This document shows, one piece after another, positions 11,723-23,017 of a DNA stretch of 64,000 bases. A program made the position numbers and the translations under genes. The first letter of the stretch is position 1. Each line of letters opens with the position of its first letter. The stretch comes from Chlamydomonas sphaeroides. Its lineage: Eukaryota; Chlorophyta; Chlorophyceae; Chlamydomonadales; Chlamydomonadaceae. Below the pieces are notes generated by a model that had not been told where the DNA came from, ran no database searches, and was given only the letters and a program-made list of their open reading frames with translations. The stretch lies in NCBI GenBank assembly GCA_001662425.1, contig BDDC01000097.1, positions 51,407-115,406 on the forward strand, in the 5' to 3' direction.

Positions 11723-12194
11723 CGGGCTTCGATGGCCCTATGGGGGCTGGGCGTGCTTTGAGGTATGGGTGCGGGCGTCGTACCGGAAGCGTGGAGCATG
11801 TGAGTTGTGACTTGTGGCGGGGCCGGGGGGGTCGTTGGCTTGAGCAGTGCGCTTGTCAGAAAGTAGGCGGTAAGATAGCGTCCATCTCAGCGGAGTGCAT
11901 TCTGTAGTGCGTCGTGCGAGGTTTGTGAGGTTGGCGGCGGTGATGGTGGCACGGGGACGAGGGGGTCGCGGGCTAGGGTATCTGCGTGTGCCGGGCCGGC
12001 TGGTTGCTGCGCGCAAACGCGACAGCACATAGCGCTGCTTGTACACAATATCTTCTTACAAAATCGATGCATGTTGGCCAGGACTTCTGATACCAGCTGC
12101 CGCGCGTGCGATGGAAGTACCGACGCCCTAGCGGACCTTACAGCAGGCTAGCTGATAGAGCTCACACCTAACGCTCCCTGCTCCACGAGCAGCC
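11723..12194 (+). other. Intergenic region before NELF-C/D gene
   Basis: About 470 nt containing the 3' UTR of the HLIP-like gene and the 5' region of the next gene. No TGTAA on the plus strand and no further exon were recognised. Confidence 0.35.
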
Positions 12195-14990
12195 ATGGTG
12201 GGTGGGTGTTGCCCTCGCGCATTTCGCGCGAGCATTTCCGGTCGGCGCGAAGCCGCACGCGCTACCTCCCTCCGCCGCACAGGCTGCGGGAGAGGAACTT
12301 TCGCGGCTGGAGGAGCTGCTGCGGCGGCCGGACTTTGTGCTGGAGCCAAACGTCAAGGATAGCGTGCGCCAGTACATCAAGGCCGGCGGCAAACCCGAGG
12401 TCATCCTCGAGAGCCTGTCAGAAGGTTACGTGGGTAGGTCCTCTCGCAGGGGTGCTTGGCACCATCAGAGCGGGGCGGACGCCCGGCAGGAAGCGGGGCA
12501 GGCGGAAGGGTGGGGAGCGGGTGGGGCGCCCAGCGGCCCGGGCGCTCACGCCCGAACAGATTGCGGGGGTGGGATGGGCCCAACTTTTGACCCTTCAGCG
12601 ACCTCATATCGCGCTGCCCAAGCAGAAGGGAGCGGTGACGGTGCCCAGCGGGCTGTCTCGCCACGCCGTTACAAGAACCCATCTTCACCGTCCCGCTGCC
12701 CCCTCTTACTCCCCTCCTTCCCTTTCCCTCCCCTCCCTCCCTCTCCCTCCCCTCATCTTCCTCCCCCTCAAGGTTACGGCCACATGGCCATGCTCATGGT
12801 CAAATGGATGGACCTGGTGGCGGACCCCGGGGAGCCGGAGCAGCAGCACGACGAGTACCACTACCTCAAGGTGCACCGTGTGTGTGTGTGTTCCAGTGTT
12901 GGGTAGAACAGAACCCCACACGCGGCACAGCACGCCCCGGTTAGAGTGGCGCGTTGGCCATGCGCGGAGGGAATGCTGTTGAATGCGCCAGTGCGGAAGC
13001 GAAGCCCAACCGGCCCGGGGTAGAGTGGCGCGTCGGCCGTGCGAAGATGCAGTGCGGTTAGATGCGCCAGTGGGGAAGCGAAGCCCAGCGCCACCCGAAA
13101 GGAGCCCGGTGCCGGGCCCAGCCCGCGTACCGTGATGCGAGTTACCTGACGGAGGTGGCAGCGAGTACTGCAGTGCTAAGCAGCGGCCAGGCGCAGCACC
13201 CGCCGACGCGCGCACTAGTAACCCCATGCCAACAACGCAACTCGGCCCCGGCACAGCATGCCCTCATTTAAACATGTAGACGTACCTACGAAACAGGCAG
13301 GAACCACCGGCAGCAGGGGCAGAAGGCAGAAGGCATGAGCGGTTAGTTAGCGAAGTCGGCGCACCACAAAGCGATGTACCAGGAGCAGGAGGCAAGCAGG
13401 GCACACGCTTTACGCGAAGGTGGTCGGCGGGTGCTGTGTCTGTGGAGGGAGAGAGTGGGGCAGGGCTGGGGGGGCGCAGGGCTGGGGGCGGAGCACAAGG
13501 GGAAGGCAAGTACGACAGCATGGGGGGCAGGGCGTGCGGGCGTGCGTGAGAGCGCGTGGGTGTGGGTGTATATGCCGGCGGCGAGCGGACTCGTAAGAGT
13601 TCCACGCCCGCCGCCAGACGTGGGCCCCACCGCGGCGCTGGGGAAGGGGGGGGGCCAGGCCGGATTGCGTGCCATGGCGGGTGCAGGGCCCGGGATGACC
13701 CCCGGGGCCCGCCGGCCGGCACGGGGTCAGCAGGCCCTGCCCAAGGGGCCGGGGAACGGTGGGTGCGGCCCGGACCAGTGGGCCGGGGGCCCGTATGCCC
13801 GTGGGCGCCAGCCGTGCCCCTGTCCTCATTCCCGTAATTGCCTGCCGGCCGGCGCCCGGGGCGCGTGGCCGGATGCGTGGTGCAGGGGTGCCGCCGCTAG
13901 CGCCACGGCAAGGGGGGATGTTCCTTGACGGTGGGGTGAGCCGTTGGTGCGGGGGCGGTCACGGTGCTGGCTGAGGGAGGTTTGCACGAGGTGACGGTTG
14001 GCTGTGTGTGCGTGTGGTGGGGGGGGGGGGCGTGCGCTGGGGGATGCCGTGACGGTGCCGGCACAGGATAACGTGGTATGTGTGCGTGGCGGCATTGCAG
14101 CGGCCGCTACCGGAAGGTACGGGTGTGGCGGGTACCGCAACCGGGTAGGGTAACGTGCCCGTGCTGCAGCGACCTGGCGGCCCTATGCACGGGCCCGGCC
14201 CGGACCGAGCTGGGCCGGCTGGCTTCACTCGCAGTGGCGTTGACCACCCGGGAAATGGTGGAGGGGCCCCATCGCCAGGGCACACCTAGACGCCTCGTAT
14301 GGGCGCCGCGACTGGCGGCTGCTGACGCGCGCCTGCGTCCCGTGGCCGTGGCCCCGCCTCACCCGCCCGCCCCGCCCAGGAATTTGCAAAGTCCAAGTTC
14401 GACCCCGACAAGTTCATATCGGTGTTCGGCTCCCAGTCCACGCGGGCGCAGGTGCGACCCAGGGGCCCGGTGGCCGGCGCGCGGCCCCTATGGCGCTCTG
14501 AGTCAGCCGAGCGCCTGCCTGCTCCACGGCCTGCTGGCCCTGCCAATGCCCGTAGCGCCGTGCACCTCGGCCGCCGCCCTGCCGCCATGCTGGCGCGCTC
14601 GCTGCGCCGCGCATGACGACTCCCGCGGCCCGAGCGTTCGTGCCTCCTACTGAGGCCTTCACCCTTGCGCCCTGCTCCCATAGTCCGCCGCCACATCCCA
14701 CCCCCTGGTCCGCCAGGTGCTGCCGTGGCTGGATGGGCTGCTGTCCGACCCGCGCGGCCGCAAGCTCATCTACGAGCTGTCGTCGGTGCACCGCAACAGC
14801 CTGCTGCTAAACTTCGCCATCCAGAAGATCATGAAGATGGTGCGGCACCAGGGTTGTGTGGCTGCACCCGCCGGCCGCCTAGTCCTGCACTTGCTGGGCC
14901 ATGTCCGTCTGCCTGCCTGCCCGGCCTGCTCGCCTAACCCTGCGCGCGCCTGCCGAGCGCTCTCTCCCTCTCTCTCCCTCTCTTTTTCTC

Positions 14991-15030
<40 letters not shown>

Positions 15031-18000
15031 CCCCCCTCTCTCTCTCTCTCTCTCTCCCCCTCTCTCCCTCCCCCCCCTCTCTCTCTCTCTNNNNNNNNNN
15101 NNNNNNNNNNNNNNNNNNNNNNNNNNNNNNNNNNNNNNNNNNNNNNNNNNNNNNNNNNNNNNNNNNNNNNNNNNNNNNNNNNNNNNNNNNNNNNNNNNNN
15201 NNNNNNNNNNNNNNNNNNNNNNNNNNNNNNNNNNNNNNNNNNNNNNNNNNNNNNNNNNNNNNNNNNNNNNNNNNNNNNNNNNNNNNNNNNNNNNNNNNNN
15301 NNNNNNNNNNNNNNNNNNNNNNNNNNNNNNNNNNNNNNNNNNNNNNNNNNNNNNNNNNNNNNNNNNNNNNNNNNNNNNNNNNNNNNNNNNNNNNNNNNNN
15401 NNNNNNNNNNNNNNNNNNNNNNNNNNNNNNNNNNNNNNNCTCTCTCTCTCTCTCTCTCTTCTGCCTGTGTGCCTGCCTGCCTGCCTACTTGTCTGACCCG
15501 CGCCGGTTGCTGCCCGCCTGCCCGCCTGCCTCGCTGCTGCCGCGGCGCGGCAGGGCCACCAGGACGAGGTGGCGGCCGCTGGCTCGGGGCTGGCCTCCTA
15601 CTTCTCCGTCTTCCACAAGCTGCTCGCCAACAAGGTTTGGCCTGGGCTGCCGGCTGTGCGTCACCAACAGCTGTATGGGAGGCGGTCATGTCGCCCCCAC
15701 ACACCCACACACCCAGGGCCGCCGTGCCGCAGCGCCGTGCTAGCCGGGCTTGCCCAGCTCGCAATGGGAAGCCCCAGCTCCGGCCTTTACCTGCTCTGTC
15801 ACGCTTCGTCGCCCCAAGGCCGCATCCGGGACCTGACCCGCCTCTAGGTGTCGGCGCTCATAGCGGCAGTACGGCGGGCCGCGGAGGCACAGGCTGCGGC
15901 GGACGCGGCGGCGGCGGCGGCGGCGGGCGGCGGTCAGCACCGCCACTCGCAACCCGGCGGCGGCGCCGACGGCCAGGCGGCCGCGGCACAGGCTGCGGCG
16001 GAGGCGGTGGCAGCGGCGGGGCGCGAGGTGGCGGCGACGACGGCGGAGCTGCAGAGCAGCTGCGAGCACAGCCAGCACACCTACCTACACGTCCAGGTGG
16101 GGGCGGCAGCGCTGCTCAGCAAGACGGGACCTTATCGTCCCAGCGCGTCTCACTGCAGCAGTCGCGGCTGCTACGCAGCAACCCGCGTACCCAGCAGCAG
16201 CGGCGAGCGTGTGCCACCTGCTCAGGCCCACATGCCCACATGCCCCTCCACCCTCCGCCGTGTGCACAGCGCAGCCGCCCGCCCGTCCGCATGCTCACCG
16301 TGCCCCCTCCCCGCTCGCCTGCCCGCCCCCTCCCTGCCCTCACCCTCCCAGCAAGTCCTGCGCTACCTGGCCTCGCAGCCCGGCGGCGAGCCGCTGCTGG
16401 CGGCGGCGCAAGCGCTGGAGGCGGCGGTGGCGGCCAGCTCCCCCACGCCGCCGCCGGTGTGGGGCATGCAGGTGAGCCGGGCCCCCAGGGCGGGGGGACG
16501 CCATGTAGCAGCAGGCCGCCGCCGTGGCCCCGCGCCCCGGCCCACTCCCAGCCCTGCCCCACAGCGGCGCGCAGCTCTGCCAGTCGCTCCACCCACCTGT
16601 GCTGCTGCGCGCCCGCACCAGCTTTCGCGGCCGGGCACCCTTCCGCCACGCACCCCAGCTCGCCTCCGTGCAAGCAAACGCCCCGGGGGGGAGGGCGTGT
16701 GCCGCTCCGGCGCCTCGCCCATGGCGCTCACGACACACCGCCCGTGCCTCTCACCCCACCTCTCTCCCCACCTCGCGCTCCCCTCGTGCACCCCTTGCCC
16801 TGTGCGCACCCGCAGCGGCTGTACGCGCCGCCCGGCGCCCCCGCCGCGCTGCTGGACGCCTGCCAGCTGACGGGCCGCATGCTGGCTGCCGGCCCCGACC
16901 CGGGCCCCGCGGCCTCCGACATCCTCAAGCTGCACCAGCTGTACCGGGCAGCGGCGGGCGCGCAGCAGCAGGGCGGCCGGGGCGCGGGGGAAGGCGAGGG
17001 AGAGGGCGAGGACGAGGCGGCGGCGGGGTCGGCGGCGGGAGGCGGCGGCGGCGGCGGGCTGTCTACGGCGCCGCTGCAGCATCCGCGGCTGGTGCAGGCG
17101 CTGCTTGCATGTGGGTCGGCCGGGCTGGTGCGGGGTGTGGGGCAGGGGTCGGGGCTGCACGGGCGCCCGGTGTGGACCTACATGGCCTGCATGTCGCGCA
17201 GGGGCCACTGTGCCGGGCGGCGCGCTTGAGGCAAGGCCCTGTTGGGACGGCATGGGCTCGGAGGGCTTTTCGCTTGCCGGGCCTCCTCTTCCTGCTTCAT
17301 CCGGCAGACGGAGCGCGCGCCTTGCTTGCCGCCGCTGGATCCCGCAGGCGTCTTCACGCCCGGCCGGCCGCCCTCGCGCGACCTCCTGGCGGCCGCCTGC
17401 CACCTGCTGGCCCTGGCCACCTGCACCCGGCCCAACCTCCGCCAGCAGCGGCGGGAAGGAGATGGGTCCGGCGGCGGCGCCGCCGCGGCGTCCGACGGCG
17501 AACAGTCGGACGATGCCGGCGGCAGCGGCAGGGGCTCTGGCGGCGGCGGCGACGGCGGCGATGCGGATGCCGAGGCGGCGACAGCGGATCGGATCGGGGA
17601 GACGGAGGCGGCGCTGCGGTGGGCGCATGACCTCCTCATGCGGGCGTTAGCTGGCGGCGGCGGCGGCGGGCCTGGCGACGGCGGTGGCGGCGGGCGGCTG
17701 ACGGAGGAGGACATGTACATGGCATCGCAGGTTGGAATGGCTTGTCACCGGGGGGTCTTGCGCTGCCGGCCTGCTCCTGGCTGGTAGTTTTCTTGCCCTT
17801 GCATTCCGTAATGCCGCCGACCGCCGCTGACCGCGGCACGTGTGCCCCGCCCCGCCCACGCCCACGCCCACGCCCACGCCCACGCCGCCGCAGCTGCGCC
17901 GCCTGCCTGTGGTGGCGCACGGCCTGTTGCACGGCGTCACATGCCAGCTGGGCAGGTGGGCTCGACGGCAGGGCAGGCCCCGAGCGAGCAGCTCGATGCG

Positions 18001-19424
18001 CGTGCGCTGGCCCCTCGTGCACCGTGCCGTGTCGGGCTGCACGAGGTTACCGCTGCGAGCGCCGCTCTGCCTCCTGGCGGCTGGCGCTGCTCGTCCTGAC
18101 ACGTGCGGCTCATGGCGCCCTTGCTTGCGGGGGGCCCGGCGGCGGAGCAAACATGGCCAGCAGGGCCTACGCCCGGTCGTTGCCGTCGACCTCCGCAGCT
18201 CGTGTGCGGTGAGCGCAGGGGCCGCGCGTGTCCGCGCATCCCCGATCCCTCCCGATCCCTCCATGCCGCAGCCGGGACTCGTACAACGACACCACCCAGG
18301 CCGCCGCCGCCGCCCCGGGGCTGCTGCGCGTGTCGCTGCTCCTGGCGCGCGGGCAGCCGGCGCTTGTGCACAAGGTACGGAAACGTGCGGCGGTGTGTAC
18401 GGCAGCGTGTGCGGCGTTGCGGCACAGAGGCAGCTCACACTTGGCTGCGCAGCACGAGATTGGCCCCGCAAGCTGCTAGGGCCAAACGCACGGCACCTCG
18501 CACCTGCCGTGCCCTTGTCACTGCGTGGCCCGCTCCCCCTCCGCAGCTGCTACCTGCCTGGTCGGTGGCGCTGAGCGAGCTGCATCGTGCCGGCTGCACC
18601 GAGCCGTGCCGCACCCTGCTCGATGCCTGCGTGCTGCTTATGCGCGACACCGTCGCCGCCGAGGCGCAGCAAGACGCCGTCGCGGCGGCCGCGGCGGCGG
18701 CGCAGCAGGGCGGCGCCGGCGGCGCGGCCGCGCTGACGTCACCCTTCAGCGGCGCCGCTGGCGCGGCGGAGGGTCAGACGGCGGCGGCGGGGCGGCCGGC
18801 GGCGGGCGGTGTTGTGCGGGCGGTGCTGGAGCTGGTTGAGGCGTGGGGCAAGGGCGGCGGCGCGGACCCGGCGCTGCTGCGCTACTTTGTGCTGCAGGTG
18901 CGCTGCGTATGCACACTCTGCCAGAGATCACATGCAAGGGTTGCATATGATATCGCCACATGATCCAGTACCGTCGTTGCAGCACTCCTAGAGCAGCGCG
19001 CCTCGCTGCCTCGCTGCTTGGTGCTGCATCTACGCGCTCGGTTCTGAGCAAAACGCTTCATGGCTTGCTGGGCCTTCGGCCCGTGCCCAGATTCTGGCCG
19101 TAACAGCCGAATCACGCTCCGATCCCGCTTCTCCACCCGATCCGCCCCCACCCAACACAGGTGCTGGCCGTGTTTGCGCCGCCGCTGCCGGCCGACACCT
19201 GCGCGCTGCTGCTGCGGCTGCTGGTGGCCGCGGGTATGCGCTCCAGCAACGTGCGAGGCGAGGGCGCGGCGGCGCTGCTGCGGGAGTTCGCAACGGCGGC
19301 GGAGCCGGCGCTGGCAGCGGCGGGCGCGACGCTGACGGCGCGCGAAAGCAACCTGCTCGCGGAGCTGGCGGCGGCGGGGCCGGGGTCGGGGCTGGGGCCG
19401 GCGATAGGCGCCGGGGCGCGGTAG
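12195..19424 (+). CDS. Negative elongation factor subunit C/D (TH1) homologue
   Basis: Exons: 12195-12197 (start codon alone), 12283-12424, 12773-12870, 14380-14451, 14717-14839, 15554-15634, 15848-16096, 16352-16471, 16816-17110, 17348-17730, 17894-17955, 18272-18374, 18547-18897, 19161-19424; 781 residues. Blocks align in order with the TH1 family: DFVLEPNVKDSVRQYIKAGG, LSEGYGHMAMLMVKWMDLV, FDPDKF.SVFG, LPWLDGLLSD followed by RKLIYELSSVHRNSLLLNF, CEHSQHTYLHVQ, LPVVAHGLLHGV, and ALLRYFVLQVLAVFAPPLP near the C-terminus. In animals NELF holds RNA polymerase II at promoter-proximal pause sites. The protein is longer than human NELF-C/D because of Ala/Gly-rich inserts in the exons at 15848, 16816, 17348 and 18547. 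The one-codon first exon was chosen because it gives a GTGGGT donor, a strong acceptor and correct phase; the start remains tentative. Confidence 0.85.
12942..13088 (+). repeat. Tandem duplication of about 79 bp in a NELF-C/D intron
   Basis: Copy 1 (12942-13020) and copy 2 (13021-13088) both begin TAGAGTGGCGCGT and share GATGCGCCAGT.. GGAAGCGAAGCCCA-type sequence, with scattered substitutions and one short indel. Both lie inside the 1.5-kb intron between 12870 and 14380. Confidence 0.8.
14965..15460 (+). repeat. CT/CCCT microsatellite with assembly gap (N 15091-15439)
   Basis: Pyrimidine-only (CT)n mixed with CCCT units fills the intron between NELF-C/D exons 14717-14839 and 15554-15634. It is interrupted by 349 N. 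The apparent Ser-Leu repeat it encodes is an artefact of the repeat, because the flanking exons splice in frame across it. Confidence 0.9.
17851..17887 (+). repeat. CCCACG hexamer repeat at a 3' splice site
   Basis: About five tandem CCCACG units lie just upstream of the acceptor at 17893 of the NELF-C/D gene and may act as its pyrimidine-rich tract. Confidence 0.7.
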
Positions 19425-21091
19425 CGCCGCAGGGGCGGGATAGCCGCAACCAGGTTCCTGGCGACCTCTCCCGATGCGGGGTTGGGGTCTGGCGCTGCGG
19501 CTCCTGCAGGGGGCCTGAAAGATCGCCCGGGGTGGGGCGATAATGTAACCCCATGCATGGATGATGGCGATCTGCGGCCCCGGCTCCGGACGGGTGAGCC
19601 CCCTTGGGGCGCCCGCCAGGAAAGCCACACGTGCGCGGGCGGGGGGAACTGCGGGATCCGTGCCGGTCGAGTCTGGCAGGTCCGGCAGGTAACGTAGCTG
19701 TGGTTGCGCCTGTGCTTTGCTGCTGCTGCGCTCGTCTCGCTGGGTCGCCGCCCTGCTGGGGCCTACGGCTCGAACCAACGGCAGTTGCACGGCAGTTGTC
19801 CTGGAGTCCGATTCTGGACTTCAGCAGGCGAGGGTCGGACGCGTATCGGTTGCTACAGTCGGACCCTACGCGGTTGCTGGCGGTGTTACGCATGTGTGAA
19901 GGGCACTGAGGGGAGGCAGCCGCGGCGGGGCAACGCTGGGCTGGGCCTGCACCTGCAGCGCCACCATGCAGGCCCTGGTGCCAGCTCTGGTGATGGCTTT
20001 CAATGACTTCCACGCTGCTTATCAAGTAAAGCTCTGATGTTGCTCACCCAATTGCGAGTCAGGCGTGCCTCATTGCACTGCAGCCGCCGAGTTCCGGCAG
20101 CCCGCGGTCCTGCTTATTCGATTCTCTCTGTGACTGCCAGGCACTGTCGCCGCCTGGAGGTGCCAACGGCTAGACGCAGCCGCACAGCGACTGCCTGCGG
20201 CTACTGCGGCCCAGCGGCTGGCAGCTCCATGGGAGCTCCCCTCGGCGCCTGTCACTTGCCAGCCCTTAAGTCGGCCACGTAGTCGTGCCCACTGCGGGTG
20301 TAGCTCGCTCGCTTGCAAGACACGGGCAAAGAAAGCGAAATTACGCGAAGGTAGCACAGGGTGAGGCGGCGCGGGGCGGCGCTTGTCTCGCTCTCTTCCC
20401 TGGCTGGGGGCAGCGGAGCAGCGGGGCACTTGCGGACTGCAGTCAACACAGCGGGCGAGCGGGGACCGGACACGGCCTTCATTGAGGGGTCGCAGAGGTT
20501 CCGGGGAGGAGGGTTCAGCGGGCTCGGTAGGTGCGGACAGGAGGGGCGGCGCAGGGACCCGAACGTTGGTCACGAGCAGAGAGGTCACGGGGACGCTGTC
20601 TGCGGCGACATGGGGCGTCGAAATCTCCGCGAAACTCTCAAGACACGGACGTGACGTTAGCTCTGCGCGAACACGGGAAGGGGTGTAAATATGGCGGGAA
20701 CGATTCCGTTAACGTGGCGAGTAGCCCGGCTTTGCGCGAAACGCGCACTTGCCTCACTTGGTCCCAACTCTGCATGCATTTGGTTCCATAGATTACTTCA
20801 GATATCTCTGTCGGCAGCAGGTCCGGCAACGGTCCAGTCTTTAGCCGGAACGGGTGGTAGCTGCTGCGCAGGTCCCTCTGTCCCGTTCGCCACGGGCAGG
20901 TCAACCGCGCCCGGACCGAGTTGTCAACCACAACTTATACTGCTTGCCATACAACAGGAACACAGCGAGCTGCTTTGCTTTGTAACATTGAAAAGGCGGG
21001 CCTAGGGCCTCCTTACGTTCACATATTGTCAGACACAAACAAGCAGCGCAGCATATAGTCAATATCATAGCAGCACTACAGAGGGCAATCA
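19425..21091. other. Intergenic region, no gene recognised
   Basis: A TGTAA at 19544-19548 probably ends the NELF-C/D transcript, 120 nt past its stop. The remaining 1.5 kb shows only short frames without family resemblance or exon structure. It should include the promoter and 5' UTR of gene A. Confidence 0.4.
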
Positions 21092-23017
21092 ATGAGACAC
21101 AAGAGACAGTTCGCCACTTTGGACGCGATGTCGTCGACCTCTCTACCGACGCTTGGGGTTCTATTGCTGTTGAGCGGCGTTGCGCTTGGTGCTCGTCATC
21201 TGACGGCTGGTGCGCTTGGCGACGTGGCTTCCAGGGATGCCTTCTCGGTCGCCAGTTGCCTCCTGTGCATGTCCCTACCTGACATCCGCTCGTTGGGCCC
21301 GTCTTCTGCCGTGCGCGTCGTGGGCCGCTACGTCACTGCCTGTCTAATGAGCTGCTTGGTGCTTACAACTGAGGGGTTCGGTGTTCCTTGCAGACTTCCA
21401 GAGCTGCATGGACCTACCCTGCGGCAGCGACGCCATATGCATCCAGCACGGTCGCAGCATCGAATGCCAGTGCGACGACGGCATGTTCTGGCACAACAGC
21501 ACACGGACGTGTGAAGGTGCGCGGGTAAAGATGTGGAGTTGGGTCCGCCCGACCATGCCCAACCATCGAGGCCGCCCTGCAGCCTGCCAGAGCGCTAGCA
21601 CGACGCCTCAACTTCCTTGATCGCCTTGAGACCACCTCCCTGCGCTGTCTGCACTTCACCGCAGCGTCCCGCCACTTCCGCCGCCGCGCACTGGGCTCCG
21701 GCGCGGCCATCGCCGCTGCCGTGCCGCCGCCGCCGCCGTCCGTCTTCGGCGACGACCCGGTACGTGCGGCCGCTGCCGGCGCCCAGCATCCCAGTAATTA
21801 TCTGTAACGCAAACAGCGCACCTTGGCTGCAAATGACGCAGCGCGCGCATGTCCTCGCTCTCGGATCCCTCACGCTTGCTCCACGGCCTGATTGCGTGCT
21901 GTGTGGCTCCACCCATGCATCCCTGCAGCCGGTGCAAGGCATGGACGCACAGTGCGGCGGCGCCGGTAACACCAGCAGCATGCTGAACAACGGCGTGTGT
22001 GTGGGGGTGACCACCAGCTGCCCCTGGTAGGGCGGCTGGACAGAGCAGGAGCGGGCCGGGGCCAGCGGCGGAGCGGCGGCAGGACGCGAGCGAGCCAGGC
22101 TTGGGCACATGGGGTGGGGAAGGGGCGGCAAGCGCCAAGAGCCAGCAGGGGTCGTCGTCGGGTCCTCACGGTGCGCTGCTCGTGATACGGTACCGTATCG
22201 TGCCGTGCGTACCGGGTGTGATCACGTACACTCGGTGTTGGCCCTCGCTCACCAGGATGAATGGCTGGGGCACAATCGACGTTGTGTTCCGCCTGGTGTA
22301 CGAGTACGCGGATGGCAGCCGCTCGAGCGGCCGCAACACCCTGAAGATGGAATGCTACGATGGTGAGCTAAGGGGCCGCGGCAGGCCCCCACATGCTCCC
22401 CTCCCCCAACGCATTGCGCAGCCAGATATACATCCGGAGGCACAGAGCCGCCGCCACAGACGCCCGTGCCCGACTGCCCGGTCCCCGCCGCAACCCCATT
22501 TTCCCCACCACCGCCCCCAGGCACGTTCCGCATCCCCCAGATCTACGTCGAGTTTGCCTACACCGTGGCCCTGCCGGTGCGTGTCGATGGCTGCGGACTC
22601 AAGGAAGGGCCACAGCCGCACTCCTCAGATTGTGTATGAGGGGATGTGTGGTGAATACTTGGGTTAACCCAGGGCGGGCGCGGCACGCCGTTGGTTGCAA
22701 ATCAGCCCTGCGAGCAGCAACGATTCTGTGCACAGAGTGTTGAGCCTCGGGGGCCATGGTCGGGCTGCAGCCGCCCAAGCCTGCACCCCGTGCCGCTGAA
22801 ACCAACCTTCCGCAACCCCTGCCCCCTCGGCCGCCCATGCCGTCCCCAACCTTGCTTCCGTCTCAGACCGGTGCCAGCTATGTGCTGCAGCAGCAGAACA
22901 ACACCTGCAGCTCCGGCTCCGCGGCCCTGCCCTGGGTGGACGTCCTCAAGGTTGCGCCGGCGCAGCCCACATCGTTCCTGTTCATTGGCCAGGGAGCGCC
23001 TGAGGTCGGGTGCCAGG
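21092..23017 (+). other. Gene A N-terminal part: signal peptide, EGF-like domain, unknown domain
   Basis: Exons 21092-21209, 21394-21516, 21665-21759, 21929-22026, 22256-22362, 22521-22576, 22867-23017. The second exon holds six cysteines in EGF spacing (SCMDLPCGSDAIC, then IECQCDDGMF, then TRTCE). Exons four to seven form a unit with conserved cysteines (MDAQCGGAG; GVCVG; SCPW; MECYD; NNTCSSGS; EVGCQ) and mainly beta-strand character (IDVVFRLVYEYADG; PQIYVEFAYTVALP). I do not recognise this unit. It is repeated in gene B with very similar sequence, so it is a real domain. Confidence 0.75.

Noticed and set aside
14717..15496. Open frame through the CT repeat and the N gap, reading as a Ser-Leu repeat protein
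   Set aside because: It is the NELF-C/D exon 14717-14839 read on into an intron microsatellite. Proper GT and AG sites at 14840 and 15553 join the conserved exons in frame.
16363..17628. 421-codon minus-strand frame opposite NELF-C/D exons
   Set aside because: It is an Arg/Ala/Gly-rich shadow of GC-rich Ala/Gly inserts; the plus strand carries the conserved protein.
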